64,000 nucleotides of DNA from contig NC_064681.1 of assembly GCF_023278565.1 (NCBI RefSeq), positions 1,116,001 through 1,180,000 on the forward strand. The letters run 5' to 3'. The notes beneath the pieces were generated by a model. The model saw only the letters and a list, made by a program, of their open reading frames with translations, did not search any database and was not told the origin of the DNA. The DNA comes from Colletotrichum lupini (Eukaryota; Ascomycota; Sordariomycetes; Glomerellales; Glomerellaceae). Below are positions 11,025 to 22,445 of the stretch, one piece after another. Every line of letters starts with the position of its first letter. Position 1 is the first letter of the stretch. The position numbers and the translations under genes were made by a program.

Positions 11025-13352
11025 ATGTCCGGCGTGATACGAAACCAGTCTACCGCTGCCTTCCAAGGCTTCTCTATCTCTCAGCCCTTCCTTGGCGCGT
11101 CTCTGCAGTTCTACCCTGAGATGGGCACCCAGGAACTCGACGACCTTGTCAACGCCTACCTCCCCGGCTCTGCCTCCATTCAGGAGAAACGAGCTACCGT
11201 CTCCATGGACTTCTTTGCATTCTCTCAGCTCACTGGAGAGACCTTCAAGTACTATCCCGTTGCCAGCGATTCCAGCAGCTCCGCCATCTCCTCTGCCGGA
11301 TCTAGCCCCATGCAGAACTCCAGCAGCAGCTCCAACTTCGTCTCCCCTGTTATTTCTGACTGGTCTTGGTCTCAGTCTACGCCCGGCTCAGCCTCTGCGT
11401 CTACTCCCGCGTCCCTCAGCCAGGAATCCGTGTACTCCAAGTCGTCCAAGAGGGCCGCATCTTCTGTGACAAAGCCCCAGGCTAACGACTTCTCCCACCT
11501 CCCTGGGATGAAGATCATGACAAAGGATGGTCGCGATGTCACAAACTCTGCTTCTCGCGGTTGCAAAACCAAGGAGCAGCGTGATCACGCGCATCTGATG
11601 CGCATCATCAAGGCATGCGACGCCTGCAAGAAGAAGAAGGTCAGGTGTGACCCTAGCCACAAGAAGCGCACCACCACACAAGCACAGGGTGCGGCCGCGG
11701 CTCCAGCGCGGTCGGCGAAGAAGGCCAAGACGTCGAAGAGGGACTCGCCAGTAGCAACCGAAAGGTCACCACAACCAAGCACATCATTTTCAACACCAGC
11801 ATTGTTCACAGAGCCCTCACTCGCGGACCTCGACATGCTCGATATGGCAGATTCTTGGGAGTCCTTCGTTCAGTTCGATGACGAGCCCGCCAACGTCGCG
11901 CCTTTCGAGTACGACTTCTTCTTCGACCCTGCGGGACACCTCACTCCCGAGTCAAGCCAGTCTCCCATTACTCCCTCGATGGTATTCAGCCAGTCTCGGA
12001 ACGGCTCCGATGGCCTACAAGACGTGGTTGTCAGCAAGCCATTTACCGACGAGCTCGATGTCCGGCCACCGGCGCTTCCTTACCTGGACTCTTCCCCACG
12101 CATCAGCAACTATGTCGACTTCAACCTCTACTCACCCGAGCCAAGCTTCTTGGACGACGACGTTGCACTGCTCAGTGACATTGGTACTACTATTACCACC
12201 AAGGCCCAGAGCACGGTGTCTCAGCGCCGCAGCTCACCTCAAAGCGGCGAGTCGTCAGTTCAGCAACAAGTGCACCTCGGTCGCTCTCCGACGGCACCAG
12301 ATGATTACTTGGCAGACGATATCGGAGTACCAGTAAACCGAACTGCACTGGGAGGAACCAGCGTCGCGGTCTGTCGTCACCGTCACCGTCCATCGTCTGT
12401 AGCAGTACATGCTGGAGTTCCGGGCGCTTTGATGGTAAGCATTCCTCACACGATACAACCTGAACTTATTCTGACATTTGAACAGACCGTGTCTGAGTCT
12501 CAATTGAGCCTATCCGACGTCAATGCAACATCCCGCAGTGTACGCTCACAACGACCTGCGGATCCAGCCCTGCAACCAAGCTCGCCACAATTACTACCAC
12601 TGCCACATGCCACGTCCCGCGCTGCGGTCAATTCTTCGGGAGTACATGTCACCGCATTTGGCGGCGTACTGCCAGGAGTAGTTGGCCGTTTACCAACGTC
12701 CTCAGTCATTGCGCCCTCACGCTCCTCGACCGCCGTCGAGGAGGCGTCTTATTACGCGCATATCACGAGGACAATCAATGGCGCCAATGGCCGTGGAGCA
12801 ATTATTAGCGGAATGTCCAGCAGCGTCTCTCCGGATGCTCAGCTCCAGCTTGCCACGCCAGAGTCGTCAGAAAGTCGTCACAACACCACACATAGCGTCA
12901 CCCGTTCCTCTGCTGGCGCCTTTGTACTAGGCGGGGTACGCATTCTGACGGGGGCGGTTGCGGGTGGTAGCTTGACATGCAAGCGCCGCTCTCTCGTCGA
13001 CTGGCTGTCCAAGTCGCAGTGCCTGGTATACGTGGCACTCTTTGCGACTGTACTCGGGTTGGTTGCGCAAGTCCTCATGGTACAGGCGTTCGCCGGCCGA
13101 TTCATTCAACTCGCTATTGGCCTAGCGATATACAAGGTCTACCACTTTTACTCAAGTCTCTATGACTCGAGACCGGAACAGAGCCATCTTGGGACCGCCA
13201 CGTCAAAGCCGCAGGGCTTGAGCGACGGCGCGAGGCTTCTCTCCCGTGTCAGCACGAGACTACGACGTACCTGTCGACAGAACCAATCCGCACAAACCCC
13301 GGTCAACGGGGCGCGGATAAAGGTTCTGGGCCTCGCGCAAGGTCTCTCATGA
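11025..13352 (+). CDS. Half-zinc-cluster protein with C-terminal hydrophobic segment (putative membrane-anchored regulator)
   Basis: The ATG at 11025 opens a frame to TGA at 13350-13352: 775 codons, or 758 if a 51-nt GTAAGC...CAG intron (12435-12485, ctgac branch site) is removed; both readings stay in frame. An ordered-looking N terminus (~1-75) is followed by a Ser-rich stretch. Next comes a basic block with Cys198-x2-Cys201-x6-Cys208 inside KACDACKKKKVRCDPSHKK, preceded by an EQRDHAHLMRIIK helix. This matches the first half of a fungal Zn(II)2Cys6 cluster, but the second CX2CX6C half is absent. A long acidic/Ser/Pro region follows. Near residues 666-690 (unspliced numbering) lies a clear hydrophobic helix (from CLVYVALFATVLGL), then a second weaker one (FIQLAIGLAIYKVYHFY), then a basic tail. 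I believe the Cys-containing block is conserved among filamentous fungi, but no function is known to me. Confidence 0.7.
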   Translation: MSGVIRNQSTAAFQGFSISQPFLGASLQFYPEMGTQELDDLVNAYLPGSASIQEKRATVSMDFFAFSQLTGETFKYYPVASDSSSSAISSAGSSPMQNSSSSSNFVSPVISDWSWSQSTPGSASASTPASLSQESVYSKSSKRAASSVTKPQANDFSHLPGMKIMTKDGRDVTNSASRGCKTKEQRDHAHLMRIIKACDACKKKKVRCDPSHKKRTTTQAQGAAAAPARSAKKAKTSKRDSPVATERSPQPSTSFSTPALFTEPSLADLDMLDMADSWESFVQFDDEPANVAPFEYDFFFDPAGHLTPESSQSPITPSMVFSQSRNGSDGLQDVVVSKPFTDELDVRPPALPYLDSSPRISNYVDFNLYSPEPSFLDDDVALLSDIGTTITTKAQSTVSQRRSSPQSGESSVQQQVHLGRSPTAPDDYLADDIGVPVNRTALGGTSVAVCRHRHRPSSVAVHAGVPGALMVSIPHTIQPELILTFEQTVSESQLSLSDVNATSRSVRSQRPADPALQPSSPQLLPLPHATSRAAVNSSGVHVTAFGGVLPGVVGRLPTSSVIAPSRSSTAVEEASYYAHITRTINGANGRGAIISGMSSSVSPDAQLQLATPESSESRHNTTHSVTRSSAGAFVLGGVRILTGAVAGGSLTCKRRSLVDWLSKSQCLVYVALFATVLGLVAQVLMVQAFAGRFIQLAIGLAIYKVYHFYSSLYDSRPEQSHLGTATSKPQGLSDGARLLSRVSTRLRRTCRQNQSAQTPVNGARIKVLGLAQGLS
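12435..12485 (+). other. Predicted 51-nt intron whose length is a multiple of three
   Basis: The 5' site GTAAGC, branch-like CTGAC at 12471-12475 and 3' site ACAG are all good fungal splice signals. The segment is 17 codons long without a stop, so spliced and retained transcripts both encode full-length protein. Confidence 0.6.
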
Positions 13353-14800
13353 GATCTTGTGTCGACCACCTGCGGCTTGGGCTAATGGCCCTGGCTTGTA
13401 TGGATATGATAGTTGTCGTAGTGTTTTTGTTGCTGTCTATTGGGAGCGTTGGTTTCTGAGATACCCCTCTGTTTTTTGATGAGACGTGCATTCTTCACGA
13501 ATGGCATGCACGTCAGCTATATCATCGGGCAAGGTTGTGTTCTGTTGTACAGGCTGGAACCAGTATGCTGGACACGGAGCAGTTGCGTATGAACTGCTGT
13601 ATAGTCTAGTTGAATTTGGTGGTAGCGTCGTACGATATAATATAACTGCCTTGCTCACACCTCTTCATGTTGACTTTCGCCCGACGTGCACTCAGTGTAT
13701 ACGGACACGACCATTCCAAAGCTGTAGAAGGGCTTGCCAAGGACCTCGGACTTCAGATTCGTCCTTCATCTCAACACGAACTTGAGTACCCTGAGAAGGA
13801 TACGTTCAAGTGGTCAGTGCCACCGTTTGACAGCGGGGTCACGTGATACCATGTGTTCCCACCTAATGCAAACTTCATTCATGGCAATAGGGTAGATCGG
13901 GGCCAAAACTGATTCAACCTTGGCTCCTAAAAAGCTAGGGGTTTACGTGACTAACAATACTCCTTTTCCATAGTGAGTAGCAAGCCAGGCAAATAGTTTT
14001 ATTTGCTTTATTGTCTCGAGCGACGTGTGCTGACTACAGCCAGACTGAGTCATCCTTGTTTGTCACTCTGCCACTTACTTGAAGTCCTGTTCAGGGCAAT
14101 TCTTAAACAACAAGCGCCCAGTATCGCATGTGGTTTCAGTTCAGGTGCTCTTCAAGGCTTTGGTCCACACTTCGTTTCAATAGGACAAGTATTGAAGGAC
14201 AGCCTTGCCCTGGACTTCTGCAATAGAGTCAGACAAGGAAACATACAGAACCCTTCTGACACTCGAAAAGTCGGTTCTTGCAGTCTTGAAACTTTCCCAG
14301 TCAAGTGCCAACAAAAGCCCTTGACAACCCAATTCATTGTTCGAACAGGAAGAGCAGCGACAAAGGAAGCTCTCGTGAGAGACGCAACTTCTTCACAGCT
14401 TACCCGAACCTACCTTGCCTCGGGTGTATGTCTACCTGATCTAGTAGGCCAGGGATTCTCCAAATACAAGGGCAGCTTACAACATTCTACATTGGCCTGT
14501 ATCGAAATACGCTATACTTTGCGTCGGCCAAGAACCTCTCGGTCTCTTGTCTACTTGACGAGACTACCGTAGTCCAGTCCGTTGCTGCGGCTCTGGTTTA
14601 ACTCGGGACACACAGAGCAAATATCCCCCATTCTCATTTCTTCGGGAAGGCAACGATTGTCTACATCTCTGAAGTCGTCAAGTGCTCTCTGCACCTTACC
14701 TTAGTGCCAGTCGTACTGCGTAGCTTGAATCCGTGAAGGTTCTGTGGTACCCAGGGTAGAAAGGCATGCAACAAGTTGGTTCCTTCCCAAAAAATTCACC
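13353..14800. other. Intergenic region before tad2
   Basis: About 1.4 kb separating two co-oriented genes. A 189-codon frame at 14003-14572 begins at TTG and has no recognisable domain, so it is not called. I see no repeat or RNA gene. Confidence 0.45.
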
Positions 14801-16385
14801 ATGAACGCTCCTGCCTCTTCAGATGCGCCTCCAGGTGGACCTGGGCCTGAGTCTGGGCCTCGAACCGGAACACAGGACAAAGATAGAGGAAAGCGGGCTT
14901 CGACAAGCAAGTTCCTGCAAAACATATTTTGCCGCCTCAAAACCTCATTCACCCCCAACTCCAAATCACCATCCTCTTCCTCACCTACCTTAGCGCCCTC
15001 GTCCCAACTACCAGCAACAAATACCGCCCAAGCACAGCCAAGCCAGGCAGGGCAGACATCAGTGCAAGAAGACGCAGAGATGGCTGGCGTTCTTACTCGA
15101 CACAGTCAGTCGACTGAGCCTGCGCTGCCTCTATATCCCTCCAGCAAGGCTCCCGTTCCCGCTTCGGGAGATGACAAGGAGAACCAGCCCAGCGCCCCGG
15201 TGGTCTCCGTTCCAGCTCCGGCCCTGAGCCGTATGAGCCTGGAATCCTTCGGTCGGCCGAGATCATCAGCCTCCATCCCCCAGACCACGCTCACACCTCT
15301 CAGCGAAAGGCCTATGCACCAGATGCTAATGGATCAGGCATTGGATATGGTAAGCAGCTAGACCGACCAGCAAGTCCCCTCATAGCAATGGAACACCCCT
15401 AATATCGTATCCAGGCTCGACTAGCACTGCGCACCAACGAGACGCCCGTTGGCTGTGTCCTTGTCCACAACGGATCGGTCATTGCGAGAGGCATGAATGC
15501 CACGAACGTAACCCGGAACGGTACCCGCCATGCTGAGTTCATGGCATTGTCTGCACTGCTGTCCTACCGACCCAACAATAGTGAGGAGGCCGTCGAGGCT
15601 CAGCTTCGCCAACAGGCCAGCGAACGTTCCAAAGTAGATGTTCCTGACGATGAATCGGATCTGTTCCCGGATGACGACGAGTATGTCAGGAAAGGTCACC
15701 TCTACCCTTACGGCCAGAAGCTTCATCTCGATCCTCGGGTCGACCGCTCTATCGTCAGAGAGTGCACTCTTTACGTTACAGTCGAGCCCTGTGTCATGTG
15801 CGCCGGACTTCTTAGACAGCTTGGGATCAAGAAGGTCTACTTTGGCGCTGTCAACGACAAGTTTGGTGGAACTGGCGGTGTATTCAGCATCCACAAGAAC
15901 TCTACAGACACCCGCCAAGACCCCAACCCAGTCACTGTTCTCAGGCCGATCCAGATCAATGCATCCAACGCTCCAAGGCCGGCAAGCTCTGCGTCGGGAA
16001 AGAGTTCCCTCAACAGCAATCGTCCCGCGAGCCGAGGTGGCGATGGCGGAAACGTCGAGCCAGGTTTCGAAGCAGAAGGTGGTTGGGGCCGCGACGAAGC
16101 TGTCGGTTTGCTGCGGAGATTCTACGTGCAGGAGAATGGAAGAGGTAAGTCGTTGATTAAAGGGGGCCATCGAGAAGCTGTAAGCTGACACCTTCTCTAG
16201 CACCAGTGCCGCGCAAGAAAGAAGGCCGCGCTGCTAGGTTGGCAGCCATGGAACAAGCTGGAGGCGAGGGCGGAACGCCTATGCCATCCGAGGCTTTTGA
16301 CGTCGCTGACGGCGACGACCAAGGTGCCGCTGGTAATGGTGCTTCAACCGTCTCCAATGGCAGTAAAGAGAGGGACGAAGCTTGA
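14801..16385 (+). CDS. tad2: tRNA-specific adenosine-34 deaminase catalytic subunit Tad2/ADAT2
   Basis: Exons 14801-15349, 15415-16144 and 16201-16385 encode 487 aa; introns are GTAAGC...CCAG (phase 0) and GTAAGT...CTAG (phase 1). Tad2 pairs with Tad3 and converts A34 to inosine in several tRNAs. The deaminase core begins at the first junction (ALDM|ARLAL...NETPVGCVLV). The zinc site is visible as His222-Ala-Glu224 and Pro-Cys309-Val-Met-Cys312, and the FGG-type loop (NDKFGGTGG) follows. Two features are unusual: a ~175-residue Ser/Pro-rich N-terminal extension before the core, and a ~85-residue spacing between the HAE and PCxxC motifs containing an acidic DDESDLFPDDDEY insert. Yeast Tad2 is roughly 250 aa. 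The ATG at 14801 has a good context (TTCACCATG); an internal start such as MHQMLMDQALDM would give a yeast-sized enzyme. The gene converges with azgA, leaving ~250 bp between stops. Confidence 0.92.
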
Positions 16386-16638
16386 GTGCACCGCTGAGTA
16401 TTTTCAAAAAAGCCGCACGCATTACATACTACGGGGATTGATCATTACATGGGGTTATCAACACTGATGGGACGATCCACCATTTATCTTAGATTGGTTC
16501 TATTGTACTTTCAACGAAAGGCAACTAATAATAGACGAAGATGCATCATCATTCGGGTATCCTATCCAATTCCCCAATGTGGTACTCAAATGACTAATAT
16601 CCCACAAAACTCCTCGAAAAAGACTTCTTTTATTCCGC

Positions 16639-18529
16639 TCATGACGAGGACCTGTCACCATGGGGGGTGATGGTCTCTCCAATCTCCTTGTCCTTGCCGG
16701 TGACAGAGCCGCCCTGCTCAGAGCTGATGGTCTTCTCCAGGGGCTGGGGTTCGGAAGCGGCATGCTGGTGTTCATCAGAGCGCCAGAAGTCCTTCTTTCC
16801 CTTGAACGCGCGGCGGACCCAAGGCGGCAGGATACCGCCAGGAATGCGCCAGGTCCAGGGGTCCTTCTCGTTCTTGTTATACGGAACGATGCGGCCACCG
16901 GAGACCTTCTCGATGACCCAGACAAGGCCGTTGATGAGGATGTAACTGCAGACACCACCGATGAGGCCGTCGGCAATAGAGTAGGTGAAGGGCATGAGTG
17001 CGAGGGTGATGAAGGCGGGAACGGCATCACCCATGTACCTCCAGTTGATCTCAGTGACAGCGCGTACCATCATGGATCCCACGAGAACCAACACGCAGCC
17101 GGTGGCCCACGAGGGAATGGAAGCGAAGATGGGAGCGAAGAAGATGGAGATGAAGAAACAGATACCGGTGACCATGGCAGTCAGACCGGTCTTGCCCCCC
17201 TCAGAAATACCGGCACCGGACTCGACGAAGGCAGTGACGGGGGGAGTACCGAAAAGGGCACCAACAGAGATGCTGAGGGCATCGACCATATAAGCGACGG
17301 ATGAGCCCTCGAAATCCTGAGTCTCCTCGTCGATGAGATTGGCGAAGCGGGCCATGGAGTAGAGGGTACCTGTGCAGTCGAGGATGTCGACATACAAGAA
17401 GGTGATGAGGGCGAGGCCGAAAGCACCGCTGTATCCTCCGACGTTCCACTCTTGGACGTTGAGGGTCCTCTGGATCGGGTGGAAGTCGACAACCTTCTTG
17501 AAGAAGTCAAAGTTGGAGTCGCCGATGACGGTGTCAGGGAAGTAGGTGACAGAGGTGTTACGGGGCCAGGAGATGATGCTGACGAGGATGATTCCGGCCA
17601 GGATGGCGCCCTTGAAGCGGTACATCATGAGCATGACTGTGAAGATACCACCGCAGAAGATGCCGATCCACATGGTGGGGTTGCGCATCTTGGTCGAGGA
17701 CGGGCAGAGACCGTCAACCTGCTCGCTCGCGATGCAGCCAGCCAACTCGAGGGGGGTGGAGGTGGCGCCGACAATCAGACCGATACCCTCGCTGTAGGTG
17801 AGACCAATGAGGGTGAGGAAGAGACCGATACCGACACCGGTGGCGAGCTTGATGGAGCGGGGGATGGCGCGAGCGAGCCATTGACGCAGACCGAGCAGGG
17901 CGAGGCCGAAGAAGATGAAGCCCTCGATGAAGATGGCGGTAAGGGCGACCTGGTAAGGGACGGCACCGGTTCCGTGGTAACCGACGACGGAGTAGGCAAA
18001 GTAGGCGTTCAAGCCCATACCGGGAGCGCAACCGACGGGCATGTTGGCGAGGAGGCCCATGAAGAAGGTAGCCAGGGACGAGATGGCGGCGGTGGCGGTA
18101 ACGATGTCGCGCTTGACCTCTGCCACGCAGAGCATGTAGTCCTGGTCCTTGTCACAAGTGAAATCGTCGGCGTTGCGCGGGCAGACGCAGGTACCGCCGG
18201 AATCGGCGACGATGGAGGAGTTGACGGCGATAATGTAAGCCATGGCGAAGAAGGCGACGAGACCGGCGCGCATCTCGGTGAAGAAGAGTGATCCCTTGCG
18301 CTCACGGGGCTTTTTTCATGACATGTTAGCATACTTGTCACGCATCATCATTGCGACACCTTGCCCTGCGCGCTTTGCGCAAAGAAGCGGCGGCCGTGTG
18401 GTCATGTCGAAGGAGTTGTGGTGGGAAGTTGGGGAATTGGCGACTTACATGGCCGGAGCCCTCAAGCTGGAACCACCGACCGACCGGGCCGGCGGCGATC
18501 TTGGCGTTCCATTTCTGGATGAACCCCAT
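16639..18529 (-). CDS. azgA: AzgA-type purine (adenine/guanine/hypoxanthine) permease
   Basis: Two exons on the minus strand, 18529-18449 (27 codons) and 18309-16639, encode 583 aa. The 139-nt intron has GTAAGT, a gctaac branch site and a less common AAG acceptor, all phase 0. Joining them gives the family N terminus: a VGRWFQLEGSGH segment, then PRERKGS, then the first membrane helix. About 12-14 hydrophobic helices follow, including the conserved-looking APGMGLNAYFAY segment and the FGTPPVTAFVESGAGI loop. A polar C-terminal tail of ~60 residues faces the cytoplasm. Length equals that of the Aspergillus nidulans AzgA (about 580 aa). The family imports adenine, guanine and hypoxanthine by proton symport at the plasma membrane. 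In Aspergillus such genes are controlled by UaY and AreA; GATA sites upstream here fit nitrogen control. Confidence 0.93.
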
Positions 18530-18585
18530 TTTTGCACGAAATTTTTCGTCCTTTCTTTACTTTTCCAGTCCGCAATGTTTCGAAT

Positions 18586-18640
18586 GGCGATAAACGATTG
18601 GGAATAGGTAGTCGTGCCCAAGATAAGAAATATTATCGGC
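18586..18640 (-). promoter_or_regulatory. Cluster of three GATA-factor motifs upstream of azgA
   Basis: CGATAA near 18587-18592, AGATAAG at 18621-18627 and the reverse TTATCG at 18633-18638 all fit HGATAR, within ~110 bp of the azgA start codon. They could serve AreA/NIT2-type nitrogen control, which is established for purine uptake genes in Aspergillus and Neurospora; binding here is inference, and they may lie in the 5' UTR. Confidence 0.35.
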
Positions 18641-20640
18641 AAGAACTTTAATAAATAAAAGAAATGTGACCCGAGATCTGATCGATGTTGACAAAGCCCG
18701 AGTGAGATTGCGGCGCGGATGTCGAAGATCTGAGCTGTAGAGAAAAGCAAGTCAAAGCAAGACAAGCCGAAGCCGGGCTTCTTAACTAGTTTTCTTGACA
18801 ACTGCGACAGAGCAGGGGGAATGAGATGAGATGAGATAGGAATCGGGAGTGGCCGTTGAGGCACCGATTAGAGGATGCTGGACAGCGACGGGGGCGAGGA
18901 TGGGAGGCGAGCCTAGAGAGACAACATCGACAAACCCAAGAGGGCGGAACGGTGGATGGTTTTTATCAATGGCCAGGACTGGCACGGGCAATGGCTCATA
19001 AACAGGATAGAGGCAACGGACCGCGCCCCCCTCCTCTTGTGGACGAACGACAACGGCCAGTCGCGTTATCAAAGAAAATCTCGAGCCATTATTTATTAGT
19101 GCGAAAGGATTATCATTTGCTGGATCACCGAAAAGGTGGGTGGGCAGCATAGCAAGGGCCCAGGCGTGGTGGATCAAGAAAAAGCTGTGTACTTTCACTT
19201 TTGCCCGGATAGCTGAGGTTGCCAAGACCAAGATGGCAACTGGGAGCTAGGATGGGCATGGGAGAGAAAGAGAGTGAGATGGGACTCAGAGATGGGCATG
19301 GGAGACGAACCGGGGGGTGGGATTCCTGAGAGTTACCCTACAAGTTACCGCGTAGACGATGGACGAAGGCGAGGCCAAGCCAAGGGTCACGGCACCCCCT
19401 TCTAGGGCCCAGCTTCCGAACCTCCCCAAAGACTAGCGCGACGCCCTTATCCTGGTCCCAGTTTTTATTTCTCGCATGCAGTCGTAACGACTTCATCGAG
19501 TTCTTGTCTCAGTCGGTGCATACACGGACGGCGGGCATGGCGTGGCATGGCATGAAATGGCGGCACCGGCCTCGAAGCGCGCGAAGCCATGTGCCGGAGA
19601 AGCTCAACTCGACTCACTGGAGTCCATAGACTGAGCCCATTGTGGGATTGTGGACACAGCCTTCTTGCTGGCATCTGCTTGTCTGCTTTAAAACTGGTCA
19701 ATGGGGCCCGAATACCTTGACATGAGCTCCTCCATGTGGGCGTGAAACGTGGGACTGTGGATGCGCCGAAAAGATACATGTGGTGTACGGAGTAGGTGGC
19801 ATGGCGGCGGCGGCGGCGCGGCATGTCGTCCAATGGCACACACAGGCAAAGAGCAAGATATCGGACCCGAAAGATGAAAGAAGTGACAGGCCGAAAGCAG
19901 CGTTCCAGCTATCTGGATTGTGAACGGGCTTGCCCCATTCCGAAGCCAACACGCTATTCAGGGAATATGTTTACTTTGTAAGTAGAGTTGGCCCAAAAAG
20001 CTCAGACACCAACGATGGCCATGTGGTGATAAGTTGCGAGTTTCTAACCAGATACGGCATCATCAATTGGAAGTACCTAACAGGCTGTACGGATAGCAGA
20101 TGAGGGAAGCTCTGGGCCGTCGGCATGGTGGCTTCTCTAGCTGCGCTGCCTTTTGCCAGGTCACATCGATAATGCGCTGTGTCGGACGCCATTGGAGACG
20201 CCATACAAGGACAACAGCCTTTGATATTGTGGTGACTGTGAGATGGCGAAGCACAAAGAGATGGCGCTTAGGCATGAAAGATGTATCATGGATGTAGGCC
20301 GGGGGCCGACGGCAGCGGAAGGCATTTGCTATTGGTAGCTGAAGGCGAGGCGAGGCAAGCAAGCCAGTCCAGGCTGCAGATGCTCCGTATTACATGGGGA
20401 AATGGAAGGCTGTTTGGAAGTTTTGACGGGGTTCCATTTGCAATCGGGTTGTACTCGTCGTGTATCCGTATGTATTGCGTATTCGATTGATGGTATTGAC
20501 TGGTGTCGGTAGTGGTTGTCCAGAGCGGTATGCTGGGCAAACATGGTTCTTGATGCGCCAGTGACAAGCAGATGTGGAAAATCTTAGCACATATCAATCG
20601 AGGGCGGGGCCAAAATGAGCGTCGCAACAAAAGTGCGTGC

Positions 20641-20707
<67 letters not shown>

Positions 20708-22437
20708 ACCCTCTCCCTACTCTGCACGCATCCTACCCCCACACGCCCACACGACCACCCAGCAGAACCCCCCCCCCCCCCCCCCCCCCCCCGCCGGGCC
20801 TGCCCTAACTTTTTGCTTAAAGTACCTTACGGAGTAGTCTTAATAAAGTGACCCGACCAGATCCCCAGAGAAGAGAGTTGCGCAACGCGACCAGCCCAAT
20901 CAACTGGCAAGAAAGGTCGGACAGGTACTGCGGCAAAAGAGCATAAAGAGACGGCAGTGGCGCACTACATCAGAAGAGGCTAAGGCAGTGTAAGTGTACC
21001 TAAATGAATTGCGGATACACCCCGCCTGCTTCAACAGACCGAACCTGTGGAGCTAAGGCAAGGAACTGGCCTTTTTGGTCGGTGAGTGAGCCGCCTTTAC
21101 TGCGTGACTGCTCCAGAGTGTTGACGCTGGTTGTGATACTCGTACCTTAGCACGGAGTACAGTCGCTGCCTATTGCCAGGACTCAGAACCAGTGAAGGGT
21201 GGCACACCTCAATTAAGGTATGTGTTGTGCCTGTGCTCCGGACTCTGTAGAGTCTGTACAAACACCACAGGAAGTCGTGGCAAGTTGCAACAGCATCACG
21301 TCGCCGGGCGTGTCAGTCAGGTCAGGTCAGGATTAAACTCAATGGAACATGCTGCTGACTTGCGCCTTACCGATCCATGCGACCTTGCGACCTTGCCTCA
21401 GCTACCTAGCTGGCTTAGGTCCTGACTGCATACTATCCGGGCAAGTGTGCTCCGGTGCTACTGCACCCAGGCAAAGGCGGAAGCCGCTCAACGTTACAGG
21501 TTCCTTTCTTATTCCATCTCAGCTGCCTTAGCACTTACACATACATACGGAGTAGCGTACCAAGGGTACTCCGGACCATAAGTTACGAATACTACGTGTT
21601 GGCGGTGTTGCACACGTTGGCAGTTGCCCGAGAGGTATGTAGGTGTCTATGTATAGGTCTTTCCCGGGGTTTGCTCTTTCCCGCTGTCAATGCTGTCGTC
21701 CCTTTCCCTTGCCGCTGTTCATTCCCTCTTCTTCTTCTTCTTCTTCTTCCTTCCTCAGCGAGAGACAATGGGACAATAGGAAAGAACATGCACGTCGTGC
21801 GTGATCGAGGCAACCAGCCCCGCCTTTTCCTCACACACATTGAAAAGACAGAAAACAAAAAACAAAGTACCGGGTGTCGAGGTTCGAATACCTAGGTATT
21901 CAAACATGTTCAGTTTTGCTCCTGCTCCTGCTCTGCCCCACAAGCTTGCCTTCCATTGAGTTTCCTCCTCCCGTGGCCACGGAGTCAGATACCTGCGCCG
22001 TATTACTGCAGCACGGTACCTAGGTATACCCAACCTTCTAAAGGTCTAGAAAGACGGAAAAGCTAATTAAGGCAAGATACCTGTCCTCTCACTCGATTCG
22101 ACCAAACTACCTAAACCGGTCGCCCGATTGTCAGCTTCGGAAGCGGGGCTCTTGCTGAATCCGAAGCCATTGGCCGTGGCTGTGATCCACCTCCGAAGCT
22201 AGGCTCTTCTCGGGGCGAGCGGCCGTGGCCGAGCGGGGCCGCATCTGCCATCTGCGATAAGCATCCTGACCCTCCTTGGTCGGGGGGTTATGGCCTTTGT
22301 CAACTGCCTAGGTTCTGAGTTCTGTCAACCTTATCAGCCACTCCATCCATAAGCTAATTACCATCTCCAGACCTCATCTCGTTCTAAGGCACGCAGGCAC
22401 CAGGTCCTCGTGTTTCCCGTTGCCTCGGTCGCAAGGT
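18641..22437. other. Gene-free region between azgA and the transposon island
   Basis: About 3.8 kb without a supported gene. It holds the poly-C tracts (20643-20792), a short (CTT)n run (~21727-21750), three exact copies of the 9-mer TACGGAGTA (19786, 20828, 21546) and several CCTAGGTA palindromes (for example 21889 and 22017). Open frames in the poly-C zone are artefacts of the homopolymer. A GC-rich stretch at 22,120-22,260 repeats short GGCCGTGGC-type words, but no element boundary is visible. Confidence 0.45.
20643..20792. repeat. Two long poly-C homopolymer runs
   Basis: An uninterrupted run of 65 C (20643-20707) is followed 60 bp later by a run of 25 C (20768-20792). The intervening 60 bp is itself C-rich. 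Runs this long are rare in fungal genomes, and the complementary G-strand could form quadruplexes. A consensus or assembly artefact at a difficult homopolymer is also possible. Confidence 0.9.
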
Positions 22438-22445
22438 TTCTTAAA
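22438..22445. repeat. Left target-site duplication of the outer element
   Basis: TTCTTAAA here pairs with TTCTTGAA at 28903-28910. The single difference is a C-to-T change in CpA context on the opposite strand, as RIP would produce. Confidence 0.65.

Noticed and set aside
14003..14572. 189-codon plus-strand frame
   Set aside because: Begins at TTG, has no ATG-based start with domain content, and shows no recognisable family.
17452..18291. 279-codon very acidic frame on the plus strand
   Set aside because: It is exactly antisense to azgA, whose membrane-protein reading is unmistakable; the Asp/Glu/Gly richness is the mirror of hydrophobic codons.
20572..20851. Three overlapping proline-rich frames
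   Set aside because: They are the three readings of the poly-C runs.
21875..21895. GGTTCGAATAC resembling a tRNA B-box
   Set aside because: No A-box upstream and no cloverleaf.
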